Shown: piece by piece, positions 47,840-61,603 of the stretch
Position numbering within the stretch: the first letter of the stretch is position 1
How the letters are laid out: every line of letters begins with the position of its first letter
Source: Archivesica marissinica
Taxonomy: Eukaryota; Mollusca; Bivalvia; Venerida; Vesicomyidae
Reading direction: 5' to 3'
Assembly: GCA_014843695.1 (NCBI GenBank)
Contig: JABXNX010000060.1
Span: 124,001 to 188,000 of the forward strand
Length of the DNA: 64,000 nucleotides
Made by a program: the position numbers and the translations under genes
Notes under the pieces: model-generated
Told to the model about the DNA's origin: nothing
Seen by the model: the letters and a program-made list of their open reading frames with translations, nothing else
Database searches by the model: none

Positions 47840-49705
47840 AGGCAGTGTGTAGGATGCAGTGTGTAGGATGCAGTGTGTAGGAGGCAGTGTGTAGGAGGCA
47901 GTGTGTAGGAGGCAGTGTGTAGGAGGCAGTATGTAGGAGGCAGTGTGTAGGAGGCAGTGTGTAGGAGGCAGTGTGTAGGAGGCAGTGTGTAGGGGGCAGT
48001 GTGTAGGAGGCAGTGTGTAGGAGGGCAGTGTGTAGGAGGCAGTGTATGTAGGAGGCAGTGTGTAGGAGGTAGTGTGTAGGAGGCAGTATGTAGGAGGCAG
48101 TAGTGTGTAGGAGGCAGTGTGTAGGAGGCAGTGTGTAGGAGGCAGTATGTAGGAGGCAGTGTGTAGGAGGCAGTAGGAGGCAGTATGTAGGAGGCAGTGT
48201 GTAGGAGGCAGTGTGTAGGAGGCAGTGTGTAGGAGGCAGTATGTATGAGGCAGTGTGTAGGAGGCAGTGTGTAGGAGGCAGTGTGTAGGAGGCAGTGTGT
48301 AGGAGGCAGTATGTAGGAGGCAGTATGTAGGAGGCAGTGTGTAGGAGGCAGTATGTAGGAGGCAGTATGTAGGAGGCAGTGTAGGAGGCAGTGTGTAGGA
48401 GGCAGTATGTAGGAGGCAGTGTGTAGGAGGCAGTATGTAGGAGGCAGTGTGTAGGACAGTAGCAGTAGGAGGCAGTGTGTAGGATGCAGTGTGTAGGAGG
48501 CAGTGTGTAGGAGGAAGTATGTAGGGCAGTGTGTAGGAGGCAGTGTGTAGGTGCAGTGTGTAGGAGGCAAACAAAAAAAACAACATATGTAGGAGGCAGT
48601 GTGTAGGAGGAAGTATGTAGGACAGTGTGTAGGATGCAGTATGTAGGAGGCAGTAACAGTGTAGGAGGCAGTGTGTAGGATGCAGTGAACAATGTAGGAG
48701 GCAGTGTGTAGGATGCAGTGTGTAGGATAAGCAGTGTGTAGGAGGCAGTGTGTAGGATGCAGTGTGTAGGAGGCAAGTATGTAGGATGCAGTGTGTAGGA
48801 TGCAGTGTGTAGGAGGCAGTGTGTAGGAGGCAGTGTGTAGGAGGCAGTATGTAGGAGGCAGTGTGTAGGAGGCAGTATGAGATGCAGTGTGTAGGAGGCA
48901 GTATGTAGGAGGCAGTGTGTAGGAGGCAGTATGTAGGAGGCAGTGTGTAGGAGGCAGTATGTAGGAGGCAGTGTGTAGGAGGCAGTATGTAGGAGGCAGT
49001 GTGTAGGAGGCAGTATGTAGGAGGCAGTGTGTAGGAGGCAGTATGTAGGAGGCAGTGTGTAGGAGGAAGTATGTAGGATGCAGTGTGTAGGAGGCAGTGT
49101 GTAGGAGGCAGTATGTAGGAGGCAGTGTGTAGGAGGCAGTATGTAGGAGGCAGTGTGTAGGAGGCAGTATGTAGGAGGCAGTGTGTAGGAGGCAGTATGT
49201 AGGAGGCAGTGTGTAGGAGGCAGTATGTAGGAGGCAGTGTGTAGGAGGCAGTATGTAGGAGGAAGTGTGTAGGAGGCAGTATGTAGGAGGCAGTGTGTAG
49301 AGGCAGTATGTAGGAGGCAGTGTGTAGGAGGAAGTATGTAGGAGGCAGTGTGTAGGAGGCAGTATGTAAGGCATGTGTAGGAGGCAGTATGTAGGAGGCA
49401 GTGTGTAGGAGGCAGTATGTAGAGGCAGTATGTAGGAGGCAGTGTGTAGGAGGAAGTATGTAGGATGCAGTATGTAGGAGGCAGTGTGTAGGAGGCAGTA
49501 TGTAGGAGGCAGTGTGTAGGAGGAAGTATGTAGGAGCAGTTGTAGGAGGCAGTGTGTAGGAGGCAGTATGTAGGAGGCAGTGTGTAGGAGGCAGTATGTA
49601 GGAGGCAGTGTGTAGGAGGCAGTATGTAGGAGGCAGTGTGTAGGAGGCAGTATGTAGGAGGCAGTGTGTAGGAGGCAGTATGTAGGAGGCAGTGTGTAGG
49701 AGGAA
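47840..49705. repeat. 14-bp minisatellite (ggcagtgtgtagga), about 130 copies
   Basis: Alternating ggcagtgtgtagga and ggcagtatgtagga units with many small indels. GGAGG runs occur throughout. The minus-strand frames of up to 627 codons (Pro/Thr/His/Cys/Leu) are repeat by-products. Confidence 0.95.
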
Positions 49706-50069
49706 AATAAATACATGTTATAAATGAATCAAATTGGGTATCAAAATGATTATAATATTGTGTGCATTTTAAATATGATACATATTTCTAGAAATAATCA
49801 GTTGAATGTCAATGTTTAGTAAGTTTTTGGTCCAGAGCAAATATGGAACTCCAGAAATCATATCACTTGTGCTTGATGAGTTAGAGATTTGAGAACAGTT
49901 TTAATACCTTCCATCCTGGCTATATTAGCGCCAAACATAATGAAACATTTCGATTTCACATTTTAGTTAAGATTGCAATAAGAAATGAGGTCATTGCTTG
50001 TACGTTCATTAGGAAAACCTTCCTGCAGCAATAAAAGTTATGACAGTTGCTTGAGCCGACAGCATGTGA
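49706..50069. other. Unique intronic sequence, no gene seen
   Basis: AT-rich; no conserved frame. Confidence 0.5.
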
Positions 50070-50890
50070 ACTAATCCGATCCAGTGGTAAGTAGATTGGA
50101 ATTGAACCTATCCAGTGAGAAGTAGATTGGAATGGAACCTATCCAGTGGTAAGTATAAGTAGATTGGAATTGAACCTATCCAGTGGGAAGTAGATTGGAA
50201 TTGAACCTATCCAGTGGTAAGTAGATTGGAATTCAACCTATCCAGTGGGAAGTAGATTGGAATTGAACCTATCCAGTGGGAAGTAGATTGGAATGGAACC
50301 TATCCAGTGGTAAGTATAAGTAGATTGGAATTGAACCTATCCAGTGGGAAGTAGATTGGAATTGAACCTATCCAGTGGGAAGTAGATTGGAATGAAACCT
50401 ATCCAGTGGGAAGTAGATTGGAATGGAACCGATTCAGTGGGAAGTAGATTGGAATGGAACCGATTCAGTGGGAAGTAGATTGGTATGGAAACTATCCGGT
50501 GGGAAGTAGATTGGAATGGAACCGATCCGGTGGGAAGTAGATTGGAATGGATCCGATCCAGTGGGAAGTAGATTGGAATTGAACCGATTCAGTGGGAAGT
50601 AGATTGGAATTGAACCGATTCAGTGGGAAGTAGATTGGAATGGAACCGATTTGGTGGGAAGTAGATTGGTATGGAACCGATTCGGTGGGAAGTAGATTGG
50701 AATGGAACCGATCCAGTGGGAAGTAGATTGGAGTGGAACCGATCCAGTGGGAAGTAGATTAGAATGGAACCGATTTGGTGGGAAGTAGATTGGTATGGAA
50801 CCGATTCGGTAGGAAGTAGATTGGAATGGAACCGATCCATTGGGAAGTAGATTGGAGTGGAACCGATCCAGTGGGAAGTAGGTATATTGG
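50070..50890. repeat. 31-bp minisatellite, about 26 copies
   Basis: The unit is gaaccgatccagtgggaagt followed by agattggaatg. A 'cctatcc' subtype fills the left half and a 'ccgatcc/ccgattc' subtype the right half. Confidence 0.94.
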
Positions 50891-51707
50891 AAGTTCCTTC
50901 ACCAAGGAGGTTATACATTTGTCTAAGTTTATTTGTTTATCTGTAGCAGGATTACACAGCAAACAGTTAATGACCGATGGATTCGGTGGAAGGGTGGGCA
51001 TGCATCGGGTCAAGGACGAACCCAAATAGTTTTGGAGTTGACCCAGATTTGGGAATGTTTAATTGATTCTCCTACATTGTGAGCATGAAGGAGGTTTGCT
51101 ATCTCAGATTGCTCTTGTTGTGCACAATTTTCAACACTTGTCATCTCAATTAATTGAAAGTGGGGTCCTGGTTCATGTTCATAATAAACACCAACAATGT
51201 GAAGCATGGAAAAGATTATTGTTTGCAAACAGTACAGATAAGTGGTGAATAGATATTACTTGGCAACATTAAACTAAGACTCATTAATCTCCACCAAAGC
51301 CTTCATACGTTAGGATTTTACCTTTAATATTTTAATTAAGTCAGTAAGTAAGTGTACCATAATCTAAAGCTCATATTTTACTTCGGAAATCCGATTATTA
51401 ACAAAGTAAGTTCACGGAATATGCAAATGTCTCAGTTTAATATTGCCAAACAATAAGCTGGACAGATGATGGTAAACACACATATATTCCTCCCACATCC
51501 TACAGGATGAATAAACTGGGTAAAGGTCACTTGTGAGTTGCATGCTTGACTCTAATTAATGACAATGACAGTAAAACGTGTTTCCTGACTACACTCCTGA
51601 CTAAATATGTCAAGTTCCAATTGCCTAGACAGATGACAACATGAGTTGTGAGACAGGCAAGTTGGAAGTGGTATGAACAGTGTTCTGAGAATTAACATTA
51701 TACAAAC
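50891..51707. other. Unique intronic sequence next to the C1B exon
   Basis: No array and no conserved frame. It is one of the few repeat-free stretches and adjoins the donor of the C1B/C2 exon. Confidence 0.5.
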
Positions 51708-51836
51708 CTTCGACAAAGAGTTTATTTCCGATTGCGTGAACCTTGAGTAGGATACGGCCTCGGCGTTCAGTATGGTCTATTCCACACAACTTTGGTATGT
51801 TTTTCTCACATCTCTTATGTACATTCATATCACATG
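51708..51836 (-). CDS. PRKC: Conventional protein kinase C, exon for end of C1B and start of C2
   Basis: A 129-bp exon between acceptor attttcag|catgt and donor cgaag|gtttgt, phase 1 on both sides. It encodes [20 protein letters not shown], the last cysteine/histidine ligands of a zinc-binding, diacylglycerol-binding C1 domain, in the arrangement C-x2-(D)M-N-V-H-K-R-C-x6-C. It continues with [20 protein letters not shown], the linker and first strand of C2. The direct C1B-to-C2 order defines a conventional (Ca2+-dependent) PKC rather than a novel or atypical one. The next exon is 29.1 kb downstream at 22604. The earlier exons (pseudosubstrate, C1A) are beyond the right edge; I found none in 52-64 kb. 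Confidence 0.96.
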
Positions 51837-51876
51837 CTGAAAATAAAATAACAAATTATGTGGTAAACCAAGTGTT

Positions 51877-52075
51877 CTTTTATACAAATTTATTTTAGCT
51901 CGATTGTGAAACAAGTTCTTACAACTTATATTAATCACTCTCGAGACCTATTTCCTGATGGAATCCATCGCCACGATGGAGAGAGAAGAGGCAACGTGGA
52001 ATTAAAATGCCTTGCTTGCTCAAGGGCACAATCGTAATGGCTCCAGTGGGGCTCGAACTCAAGGCCTTTCTCAAG
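51877..52075 (-). mobile_element. tRNA-derived SINE, family A
   Basis: Minus-strand copy with the tail at 51880 (tacaaatttattttagctcg) and a head truncated near 52075 (ggggctcgaactcaaggcct). It sits 40 bp upstream of the PKC acceptor at 51837. Confidence 0.78.
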
Positions 52076-52134
52076 TTTTGCACATGTTTGTTTCTTGGAT
52101 TTAAAGTGACACCAACAGCTTAAGTCAAACGGAG

Positions 52135-53455
52135 GGGGATGGGAGAATCTTCTCTGGGAGATGGGAGGATCTTCTCAGAGGGGGATGGGAGGATCTTCTC
52201 TGGGGGATGGGAGGATACTCTCTGGGGACGGGAGGATCTTCTCTGGGGGATGGGAGGATCTTCTCTGGGGGATGGGAGGATCTTCTCTGGGGGATGGGAG
52301 GATATTCTCAGAGGGGATGGGAGGATCTTCTCAGAGGGGATGGAGGATCTTCTCTGGGGGATGGGAGGATCTTCTCGGAGGGGATGGGAGGATCTTCTCT
52401 GGGGGATGGGAGGATATTCTCGGAGGGGATGGGAGGATATTCTCTGGGGGATGGGAGGATCTTCTCTGGGGGATGGGAGGATCTTCTCGGAGGGGATGGG
52501 AGGATCTTCTCGGAGGGGATGGGAGGATCTTCTCGGAGGGGATGGGGAGGATCTTCTCGGAGGGGATGGGAGGATCTTCTCGGAGGGGATGGGAGGATCT
52601 TCTCGGAGGGGATGGGAGGATATTCTCTGGGGGATGGGAGGATCTTCTCTGGGGGATGGGAGGATCTTCTCGGAGGGGATGGGAGGATCTTCTCGGAGGG
52701 GATGGGAGGATCTTCTCGGAGGGGAGGATCTTCTCGGAGGGGATGGGAGGATCTTCTCGGAGGGGATGGGAGGATCTTCTCGGAGGGGATGGGAGGATAT
52801 TCTCTGGGGGATGGGAGGATCTTCTCTGGGGGATAGGGAGGATCTTCTCTGGGGGATGGGAGGATCTTCTCTGGGGGATGGGAGGATCTTCTCTGGGGGA
52901 TGGGAGGATCTTCTCTGGGGGATGGGAGGATCTTCTCTGGGGGATGGGAGGATCTTCTCTGGGGGATGGGAGGATCTTCTCGGAGGGGATGGGAGGATCT
53001 TCTCGGAGGGGATGGGAGGATCTTCTCTGGGGGATGGGAGGATCTTCTCGGAGGGGATGGGAGGATCTTCTCTGGGAGATGGGAGGATCTTCTCTGGGGA
53101 TGGGAGGATCTTCTCGGAGGGGAGGGGAGGATATTCTTGGGGGATGGGAGGATCTTCTCTGGGGGATGGGAGGATCTTCTCTGGGGGATGGGAGGATCTT
53201 CTCTGGGGATGGGAGGATCTTCTCTGGGGGATGGGAGGATCTTCTCTGGGGGATGGGAGGATCTTCTCTGAAGGGGATGGGAGGATCTTCTCTGGGGGAT
53301 GGGAGGATCTTCTCTGGGGGATGGGAGGATCTTCTCTGGGGGATGGGAGGATCTTCTCTGGGGGATGGGAGGATCTTCTCTGGGGGATGGGAGGATCTTC
53401 TCTGGGGGATGGGAGGATCTTCTCTGGGGGATGGGAGGATCTTCTCGGAGGGGGA
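52135..53455. repeat. 22-bp G-rich minisatellite, about 60 copies
   Basis: The unit is gatgggaggatcttctctgg followed by gg(g), with a 'ctcggagggg' subtype in blocks. The plus strand has closely spaced runs of three to five G, so it is prone to G-quadruplex or other non-B structure. Long frames on both strands are by-products. Confidence 0.95.
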
Positions 53456-53474
53456 AAATAAACATTTTATGATA

Positions 53475-53580
53475 TGCTTGCAACAGCCTTTTTTATATAT
53501 ATGTATAATATTATAGCAGATGTATGTATGTTTTTCTATATATGTATAATATTATAGCAGATGTATGTATGTTTACATAT
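53475..53580. repeat. Direct duplication, about 52-bp period
   Basis: Two copies of tatatatgtataatattata followed by gcagatgtatgtatgttt. Confidence 0.88.
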
Positions 53581-53744
53581 GGCACTAGAATGTTGCACTT
53601 TGACCCACAAAACATAGCATTGACAATATATCAGTTACTGCAGTTACTGCACAGCATCATGATAACACAACAAGCAATTAAATATCTTATTCTAACAGAT
53701 AAACAGCTGTCATGTTAAATTTCATTCTAGTTTCAAAACAAGAA

Positions 53745-55395
53745 ACAGACATATTTCTATGTTCTATTTCCTTCTGTTGTAAAAGTTAAAAACACCAAGA
53801 AACAGACATACTTCTATGCTTGCCTACCGTTGTAACGGTTTCACTAAGAAACAGACATACTTCTATGCTTGCCTACTGTTGTAACGGTTTCACTAAGAGA
53901 CAGACATACTTCTATGCTTGCCTACCGTTGTAAAGGTTTCACTAAGAAACAGACATACTTCTATGCTTGCCTATCGTTGTAACGGTTTCACTAAGAGACA
54001 GACATACTTCTATGCTTGCCTACCGTTGTAACGGTTTCACTAAGAGACAGACATACTTCTATGCTTGCCTACCATTGTAACGGTTTCACTAAGAGACAGA
54101 AATACTTCTATGCTTGCCTACTGCTGTAACGGTTTCACTAAGAGACAGAAATACTTCTATGCTTGCCTACCATTGTAACGGTTTCACTAAGAAACAGACA
54201 TACTTCTATGCTTGCCTACCGTTGTAACGGTTAAAAACACCAAGAGACAGACATACTTCTATGCTTGCCTACCATTGTAAAGGTTTCACTAAGAAACAGA
54301 CATACTTCTATGCTTGCCTACCGTTGTAACGGTTAAAAACACCAAGAGACAGACATACTTCTATGCTTGCCTACCATTGTAAAGGTTTCACTAAGAAACA
54401 GACATACTTCTATGCTTGCCTAACGTTGTAACGGTTAAAAACACCAAGAGACAGACATACTTCTATGCTTGCCTACCGTTGTAAAGGTTTCACTAAGAAA
54501 CAGACATACTTCTATGCTTGCCTACCGTTGTAACGGTTTCACTAAGAGACAGACATACTTCTATGCTTGCCTACTGTTGTAAAGGTTTCACTAAGAGACA
54601 GACATACTTCTATGCTTGCCTACCGTTGTAACGGTTTCACTAAGAGACAGACATACTTCTATGCTTGCCTACTGTTGTAACGGTTTCACTAAGAGACAGA
54701 CATACTTCTATGCTTGCCTACCGTTGTAACGGTTTCACTAAGAGACAGACATACTTCTATGCTTGCCTATCGTTGTAACGGTTTCACTAAGAGACAGACA
54801 TACTTCTATGCTTGCCTACCGTTGTAACGGTTTCACTAAGAGACAGACATACTTCTATGCTTGCCTACCGTTGTAACGGTTTCACTAAGAGACAGACATA
54901 CTTCTATGCTTGCCTACCGTTGTAACGGTTTCACTAAGAGACAGACATACTTCTATGCTTGCCTATCGTTGTAACGGTTTCACTAAGAGACAGACATACT
55001 TCTATGCTTGCCTACCGTTGTAACGGTTTCACTAAGAGACAGACATACTTCTATGCTTGCCTACCGTTGTAACGGTTTCACTAAGAGACAGACATACTTC
55101 TATGCTTGCCTACCGTTGTAACGGTTTCACTAAGAGACAGACATACTTCTATGCTTGCCTACCGTTGTAACGGTTTCACTAAGAGACAGACATACTTCTA
55201 TGCTTGCCTACCGTTGTAACGGTTTCACTAAGAGACAGACATACTTCTATGCTTGCCTACCGTTGTAACGGTTTCACTAAGAGACAGACATACTTCTATG
55301 CTTGCCTACCGTTGTAACGGTTTCACTAAGAGACAGACATACTTCTATGCTTGCCTACCATTGTAACGGTTTCACTAAGAGACAGACATACTTCT
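53745..55395. repeat. 49-bp minisatellite with a 6-bp inverted repeat, about 33 copies
   Basis: The unit is actaagagacagacatactt followed by ctatgcttgcctaccgttgtaacggtttc. Each unit holds the hairpin ACCGTT-GT-AACGGT. A variant with 'ggttaaaaacaccaagagac' recurs near 53785, 54230, 54335 and 54435. Copies become more uniform toward the right. Confidence 0.95.
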
Positions 55396-55654
55396 ATTAT
55401 CCTGCATGATCGATACACTGAGCAACATTACTACTTCATTTTCTACTTGATCTCACATAATTTTATTTATTTAGGATTTGTGTCAACAAATAACACTATC
55501 TCATACTGCCCTGGTGAAGTGTCCATCAAACTCAGTGTATAAAGTGAAAACACAGACAGAAAATAGTACCATATGTCTTGCTGCCTCTCAAGAACTGTAA
55601 CACAAGTTGTTTTCAAACAGAAGTTGTTCTCAAACAGAAGTTGTTCTCAAACAC
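55396..55654. other. Unique sequence, no gene seen
   Basis: Short spacer with a 22-bp duplication (acagaagttgttctcaaaca) near 55617-55655. Confidence 0.5.
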
Positions 55655-58600
55655 ATATTGACAGTTTACTATAAATGTAACATACAACTATAAATGTAAT
55701 ATACAACTATAAATGTAACATAACTGTAACATACAACTATAAATGTAACATACAACTATAAATGTAACATACAACTATAAATGTAACATACAACTATAAA
55801 TGTAACATACAACTATAAATGTAACATACAACTATAAATGTAACATACAACTATAAATGTAACATACAACTATAAATGTAACATAACTGTAACATACAAC
55901 TATAAATGTAACATACAACTATAAATGTAACATACAACTATAAATGTAATATACAACTATAAATGTAACATACAACTATAAATGTAACATACAACTATAA
56001 ATGTAACATACAACTATAAATGTAACATAACTGTAACATACAACTATAAATGTAACATACAACTATAAATGTAACATACAACTATAAATGTAACATACAA
56101 CTATAAATGTAACATACAACTATAAATGTAACATAACTGTAACATACAACTATAAATGTAACATACAACTATAAATGTAACATAACTGTAACATACAACT
56201 ATAAATGTAACATACAACTATAAATGTAATATACAACTATAAATGTAACATAAATGTAACATACAACTATAAATGTAACATACAACTATAAATGTAACAT
56301 ACAACTATAAATGTAACATACAACTATAAATGTAATATACAACTATAAATGTAACATAACTGTAACATACAACTATAAATGTAACATACAACTATAAATG
56401 TAACATAAATGTAACATACAACTATAAATGTAACATAACTGTAACATACAACTATAAATGTAACATACAACTATAAATGTAACATACAACTATAAATGTA
56501 ACATACAACTATAAATGTAACATACAACTATAAAATAAATGTAACATACAACTATAAATGTAACATAACTGTAACATACAACTATAAATGTAACATACAA
56601 CTATAAATGTAACATAACTGTAACATACAACTATAAATGTAACATACAACTATAAATGTAATATACAACTATAAATGTAACATACAACTATAAATGTAAC
56701 ATACAACTATAAATGTAACATACAACTATAAATGTAACATAACTGTAACATACAACTATAAATGTAACATACAACTATAAATGTAACATACAACTATAAA
56801 TGTAACATACAACTATAAATGTAACATACAACTATAAATGTAATATACAACTATAAATGTAACATACAACTATAAATGTAACATACAACTATAAATGTAA
56901 CATACAACTAAAAATGTAACATACAACTATAAATGTAACATACAACTATAAATGTAACATACAACTATAAATGTAACATACAACTATAAATGTAACATAC
57001 AACTATAAATGTAACATAACTGTAACATACAACTATAAATGTAACATACAACTAAAAATGTAACATAAATGTAACATACAACTATAAATGTAACATAACT
57101 GTAACATACAACTATAAATGTAACATACAACTATAAATGTAACATAAATGTAACATACAACTATAAATGTAATATACAACTATAAATGTAACATAACTGT
57201 AACATACAACTATAAATGTAACATAACTGTAACATACAACTATAAATGTAACATAACTGTAACATACAACTATAAATGTAACATAACTGTAACATACAAC
57301 TATAAATGTAACATACAACTATAAATGTAACATACAACTATAAATGTAACATACAACTATAAATGTAACATACAACTATAAATGTAACATACAACTATAA
57401 ATGTAACATACACCTATAAATGTAACATACAACTATAAATGTAATATACAACTATAAATGTAACATAACTGTAACATACAACTATAAATGTAACATACAA
57501 CTATAAATGTAACATACAACTATAAATGTAACATAACTGTAACATACAACTATAAATGTAACATACAACTATAAATGTAATATACAACTATAAATGTAAC
57601 ATACAACTATAAATGTAACATACACAACTATAAATGTAACATACAACTATAAATGTAACATACAACTATAAAATAAATGTAACATACAACTATAAATGTA
57701 ATATACAACTATAAATGTAACATAACTGTAACATACAACTATAAATGTAACATACAACTATAAATGTAATATACAACTATAAATGTAACATAACTGTAAC
57801 ATACAACTATAAATGTAATATACAACTATAAATGTAATATACAACTATAAATGTAACATAAATGTAACATACAACTATAAATGTAACATACAACTATAAA
57901 TGTAATATACAACTATAAATGTAACATAACTGTAACATACAACTATAAATGTAACATACAACTATAAATGTAACATACAACTATAAATGTAACATACAAC
58001 TATAAATGTAACTATAAATGTAACATACAACTATAAATGTAACATAACTATAAATGTAACATACAACTATAAATGTAACATACAACTATAAATGTAACTA
58101 TAAATGTAACATACAACTATAAATGTAACATAACTGTAACATACAACTATAAATGTAACATACAACTATAAATGTAACATACAACTATAAATGTAACATA
58201 ACTATAAATGTAACATACAACTATAAAATAAATGTAACATACAACTATAAAATAAATGTAACATACAACTTAAAATAAATGTAACATACAACTATAAATG
58301 TAACATACACAACTATAAATGTAACATACAACTATAAATGTAACATACAACTATAAATGTAACATACACAACTATAAATGTAACATACACAACTATAAAT
58401 GTAACATACAACTATAAATGTAACATACACCTATAAAAAATAAATGTAACATACAACTATAAATGTAACATACAACTATAAATGTAACATACAACTATAA
58501 ATGTAACATACAACTATAAATGTAACATACAACTATAAATGTAACATACACAACTATAAATGTAACATACACAACTATAAATGTAACATACACAACTATA

Positions 58601-61325
58601 AATGTAACATACAACTATAAAATAAATGTAACATACAACTATAAATGTAACATACAACTATAAATGTAACATACACAACTATAAATGTAACATACACAAC
58701 TATAAATGTAACATACACAACTATAAATGTAACATACAACTATAAAATAAATGTAACATACAACTATAAATGTAACATACAACTATAAATGTAACATAAC
58801 TGTAACATACAACTATAAATGTAACATACACCTATAAATGTAACATACAACTATAAATGTAATATACAACTATAAATGTAACATAACTGTAACATACAAC
58901 TATAAATGTAACATACAACTATAAATGTAACATAACTGTAACATACAACTATAAATGTAACATACAACTATAAATGTAACATACAACTATAAATGTAACA
59001 TACAACTATAAATGTAACATAACTGTAACATACAACTATAAATGTAATATACAACTATAAATGTAATATACAACTATAAATGTAACATAACTGTAACATA
59101 CAACTATAAATGTAACATACAACTATAAATGTAATATACAACTATAAATGTAACATAACTGTAACATACAACTATAAATGTAACATACAACTATAAATGT
59201 AACATACAACTATAAATGTAACATACAACTATAAATGTAACATACAACTATAAATGTAACATACACAACTCATACAACTATAAATGTAACATACAACTAT
59301 AAATGTAACATACACAACTATAAATGTAACATACACAACTATAAATGTAACATACACAACTATAAATGTAACATAACTGAAACATACAACTATAAATGTA
59401 ACATACAACTATAAATGTAATATACAACTATAAATGTAACATAACTGTAACATACAACTATAAATGTAACATACAACTATAAATGTAATATACAACTATA
59501 AATGTAACATAACTGTAACATACAACTATAAATGTAACATACAACTATAAATGTAACATAACTGTAACATACAACTATAAATGTAACATACAACTATAAA
59601 TGTAATATACAACTATAAATGTAACATAAATGTAATATACAACTATAAATGTAACATACAACTATAAATGTAACATACAACTATAAATGTAACATACAAC
59701 TATAAATGTAATATACAACTATAAATGTAACATAAATGTAATATACAACTATAAATGTAACATAAATGTAATATACAACTATAAATGTAACATACAACTA
59801 TAAATGTAACATACAACTATAAATGTAATATACAACTATAAATGTAACATAAATGTAATATACAACTATAAATGTAACATAAATGTAATATACAACTATA
59901 AATGTAACATACAACTATAAATGTAACATACAACTATAAATGTAACATACAACTATAAATGTAATATACAACTATAAATGTAACATAAATGTAATATACA
60001 ACTATAAATGTAACATACAACTATAAATGTAACATACAACTATAAATGTAACATACAACTATAAATGTAATATACAACTATAAATGTAACATACAACTAT
60101 AAATGTAACATAACTGTAACATACAACTATAAATGTAACATACAACTATAAACGTAACATAAATGTAACATACAACTATAAATGTAACATAACTGTAACA
60201 TACAACTATAACTGTAACATACAACTATAAATGTAACATACAACTATAAATGTAACATACAACTATAAATGTAACATACACAACTATAAAATAAATGTAA
60301 CATACAACTAATAATGTAACATACAACTATAAATGTAACATACAACTATAAATGTAACATACAACTATAAATGTAACATACACAACTATAAAATAAATGT
60401 AACATACAACTATAAATTAATGTAACATACAACTATAAATGTAATATACAACTATAAATGTAACATAACTGTAACATACAACTATAAATGTAACATACAA
60501 CTATAAATGTAATATACAACTATAAATGTAACATAAATGTAATATACAACTATAAATGTAACATACAACTATAAATGTAACATAGAACTATAAATGTAAC
60601 ATACAACTATAAATGTAATATACAACTATACATGTAACATACAACTATAAATGTAACATAACTGTAACATACAACTATAAATGTAACATACAACTATAAA
60701 CGTAACATAAATGTAACATACAACTATAAATGTAACATAACTGTAACATACAACTATAACTGTAACATACAACTATAAATGTAACATACAACTATAAATA
60801 TAAATGTAACATACAACTATAAATGTAACATACACAACTATAAAATAAATGTAACATACAACTAATAATGTAACATACAACTATAAATGTAACATACAAC
60901 TATAAATGTAACATACAACTATAAATGTAACATACAACTATAAAATAAATGTAACATACAACTATAAAATAAATGTAACATACAACTATAAATGTAACAT
61001 ACAACTATAAATGTAATATACAACTATAAATGTAACATAACTGTAACATACAACTATAAATGTAACATACAACTATAAATGTAATATACAACTATAAATG
61101 TAACATAACTGTAACATACAACTATAAATGTAACATACAACTATAAATGTAACATACAACTATAAATGTAACATACAACTATAAATGTAATATACAACTA
61201 TAAATGTAACATAACTGTAACATACAACTATAAATGTAACATACAACTATAAATGTAATATACAACTATAAATGTAACATAACTGTAACATACAACTATA
61301 AATGTAACATACAACTATAAATGGA
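55655..61325. repeat. 19-bp AT-rich satellite (aactataaatgtaacatac), about 5.7 kb
   Basis: About 300 units. Shorter units (aactgtaacatac, aaatgtaacat) and 'acacaac' or 'aaaataaatg' variants occur in clusters that repeat over hundreds of bases. Stops are frequent, so no long frames. The hAT-like element follows immediately. Confidence 0.95.
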
Positions 61326-61603
61326 ACATATAGGTTCCCACTCTTTTTGGACAATCAAATTCAAGCACTATTTAAGCACTTTTCAAGGACCGTGAGCACC
61401 ATTTTCAAGGACTATTAAATTATGTGCGGGTAGATAACTTACCGCTACATTCAATGTGTTATCATGCTGCCTGCACTCCTTGTACAAGTATGTCAATGTA
61501 ACTCTTAACACCGAACTTGAAATGTTGTCAAATGTCAATTAAACAAAAGCAAAGCTAATTGCAGAACAATTTTAACATATTTACAGTTATTGTTTAGACA
61601 TAT
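61326..61603 (-). mobile_element. 3' non-coding end of the hAT-like element
   Basis: Just after the satellite, 'ttcaagcactatttaagcac' and 'ttttcaaggaccgtgagcac' give the repeated TTCAAG(G/C)AC pattern typical, as I remember, of subterminal regions in some animal hAT elements. The exact end and target-site duplication cannot be set because the other end is outside the window. Confidence 0.5.

Noticed and set aside
47453..49716. Minus-strand Pro/Thr/His/Cys frames up to 627 codons
   Set aside because: 14-bp unit without stops on that strand; no domain.
52139..53516. Gly/Ser/Trp/Asp-rich and Pro/Ser/His-rich 390-450-codon frames
   Set aside because: 22-bp repeat by-products in several phases and on both strands.
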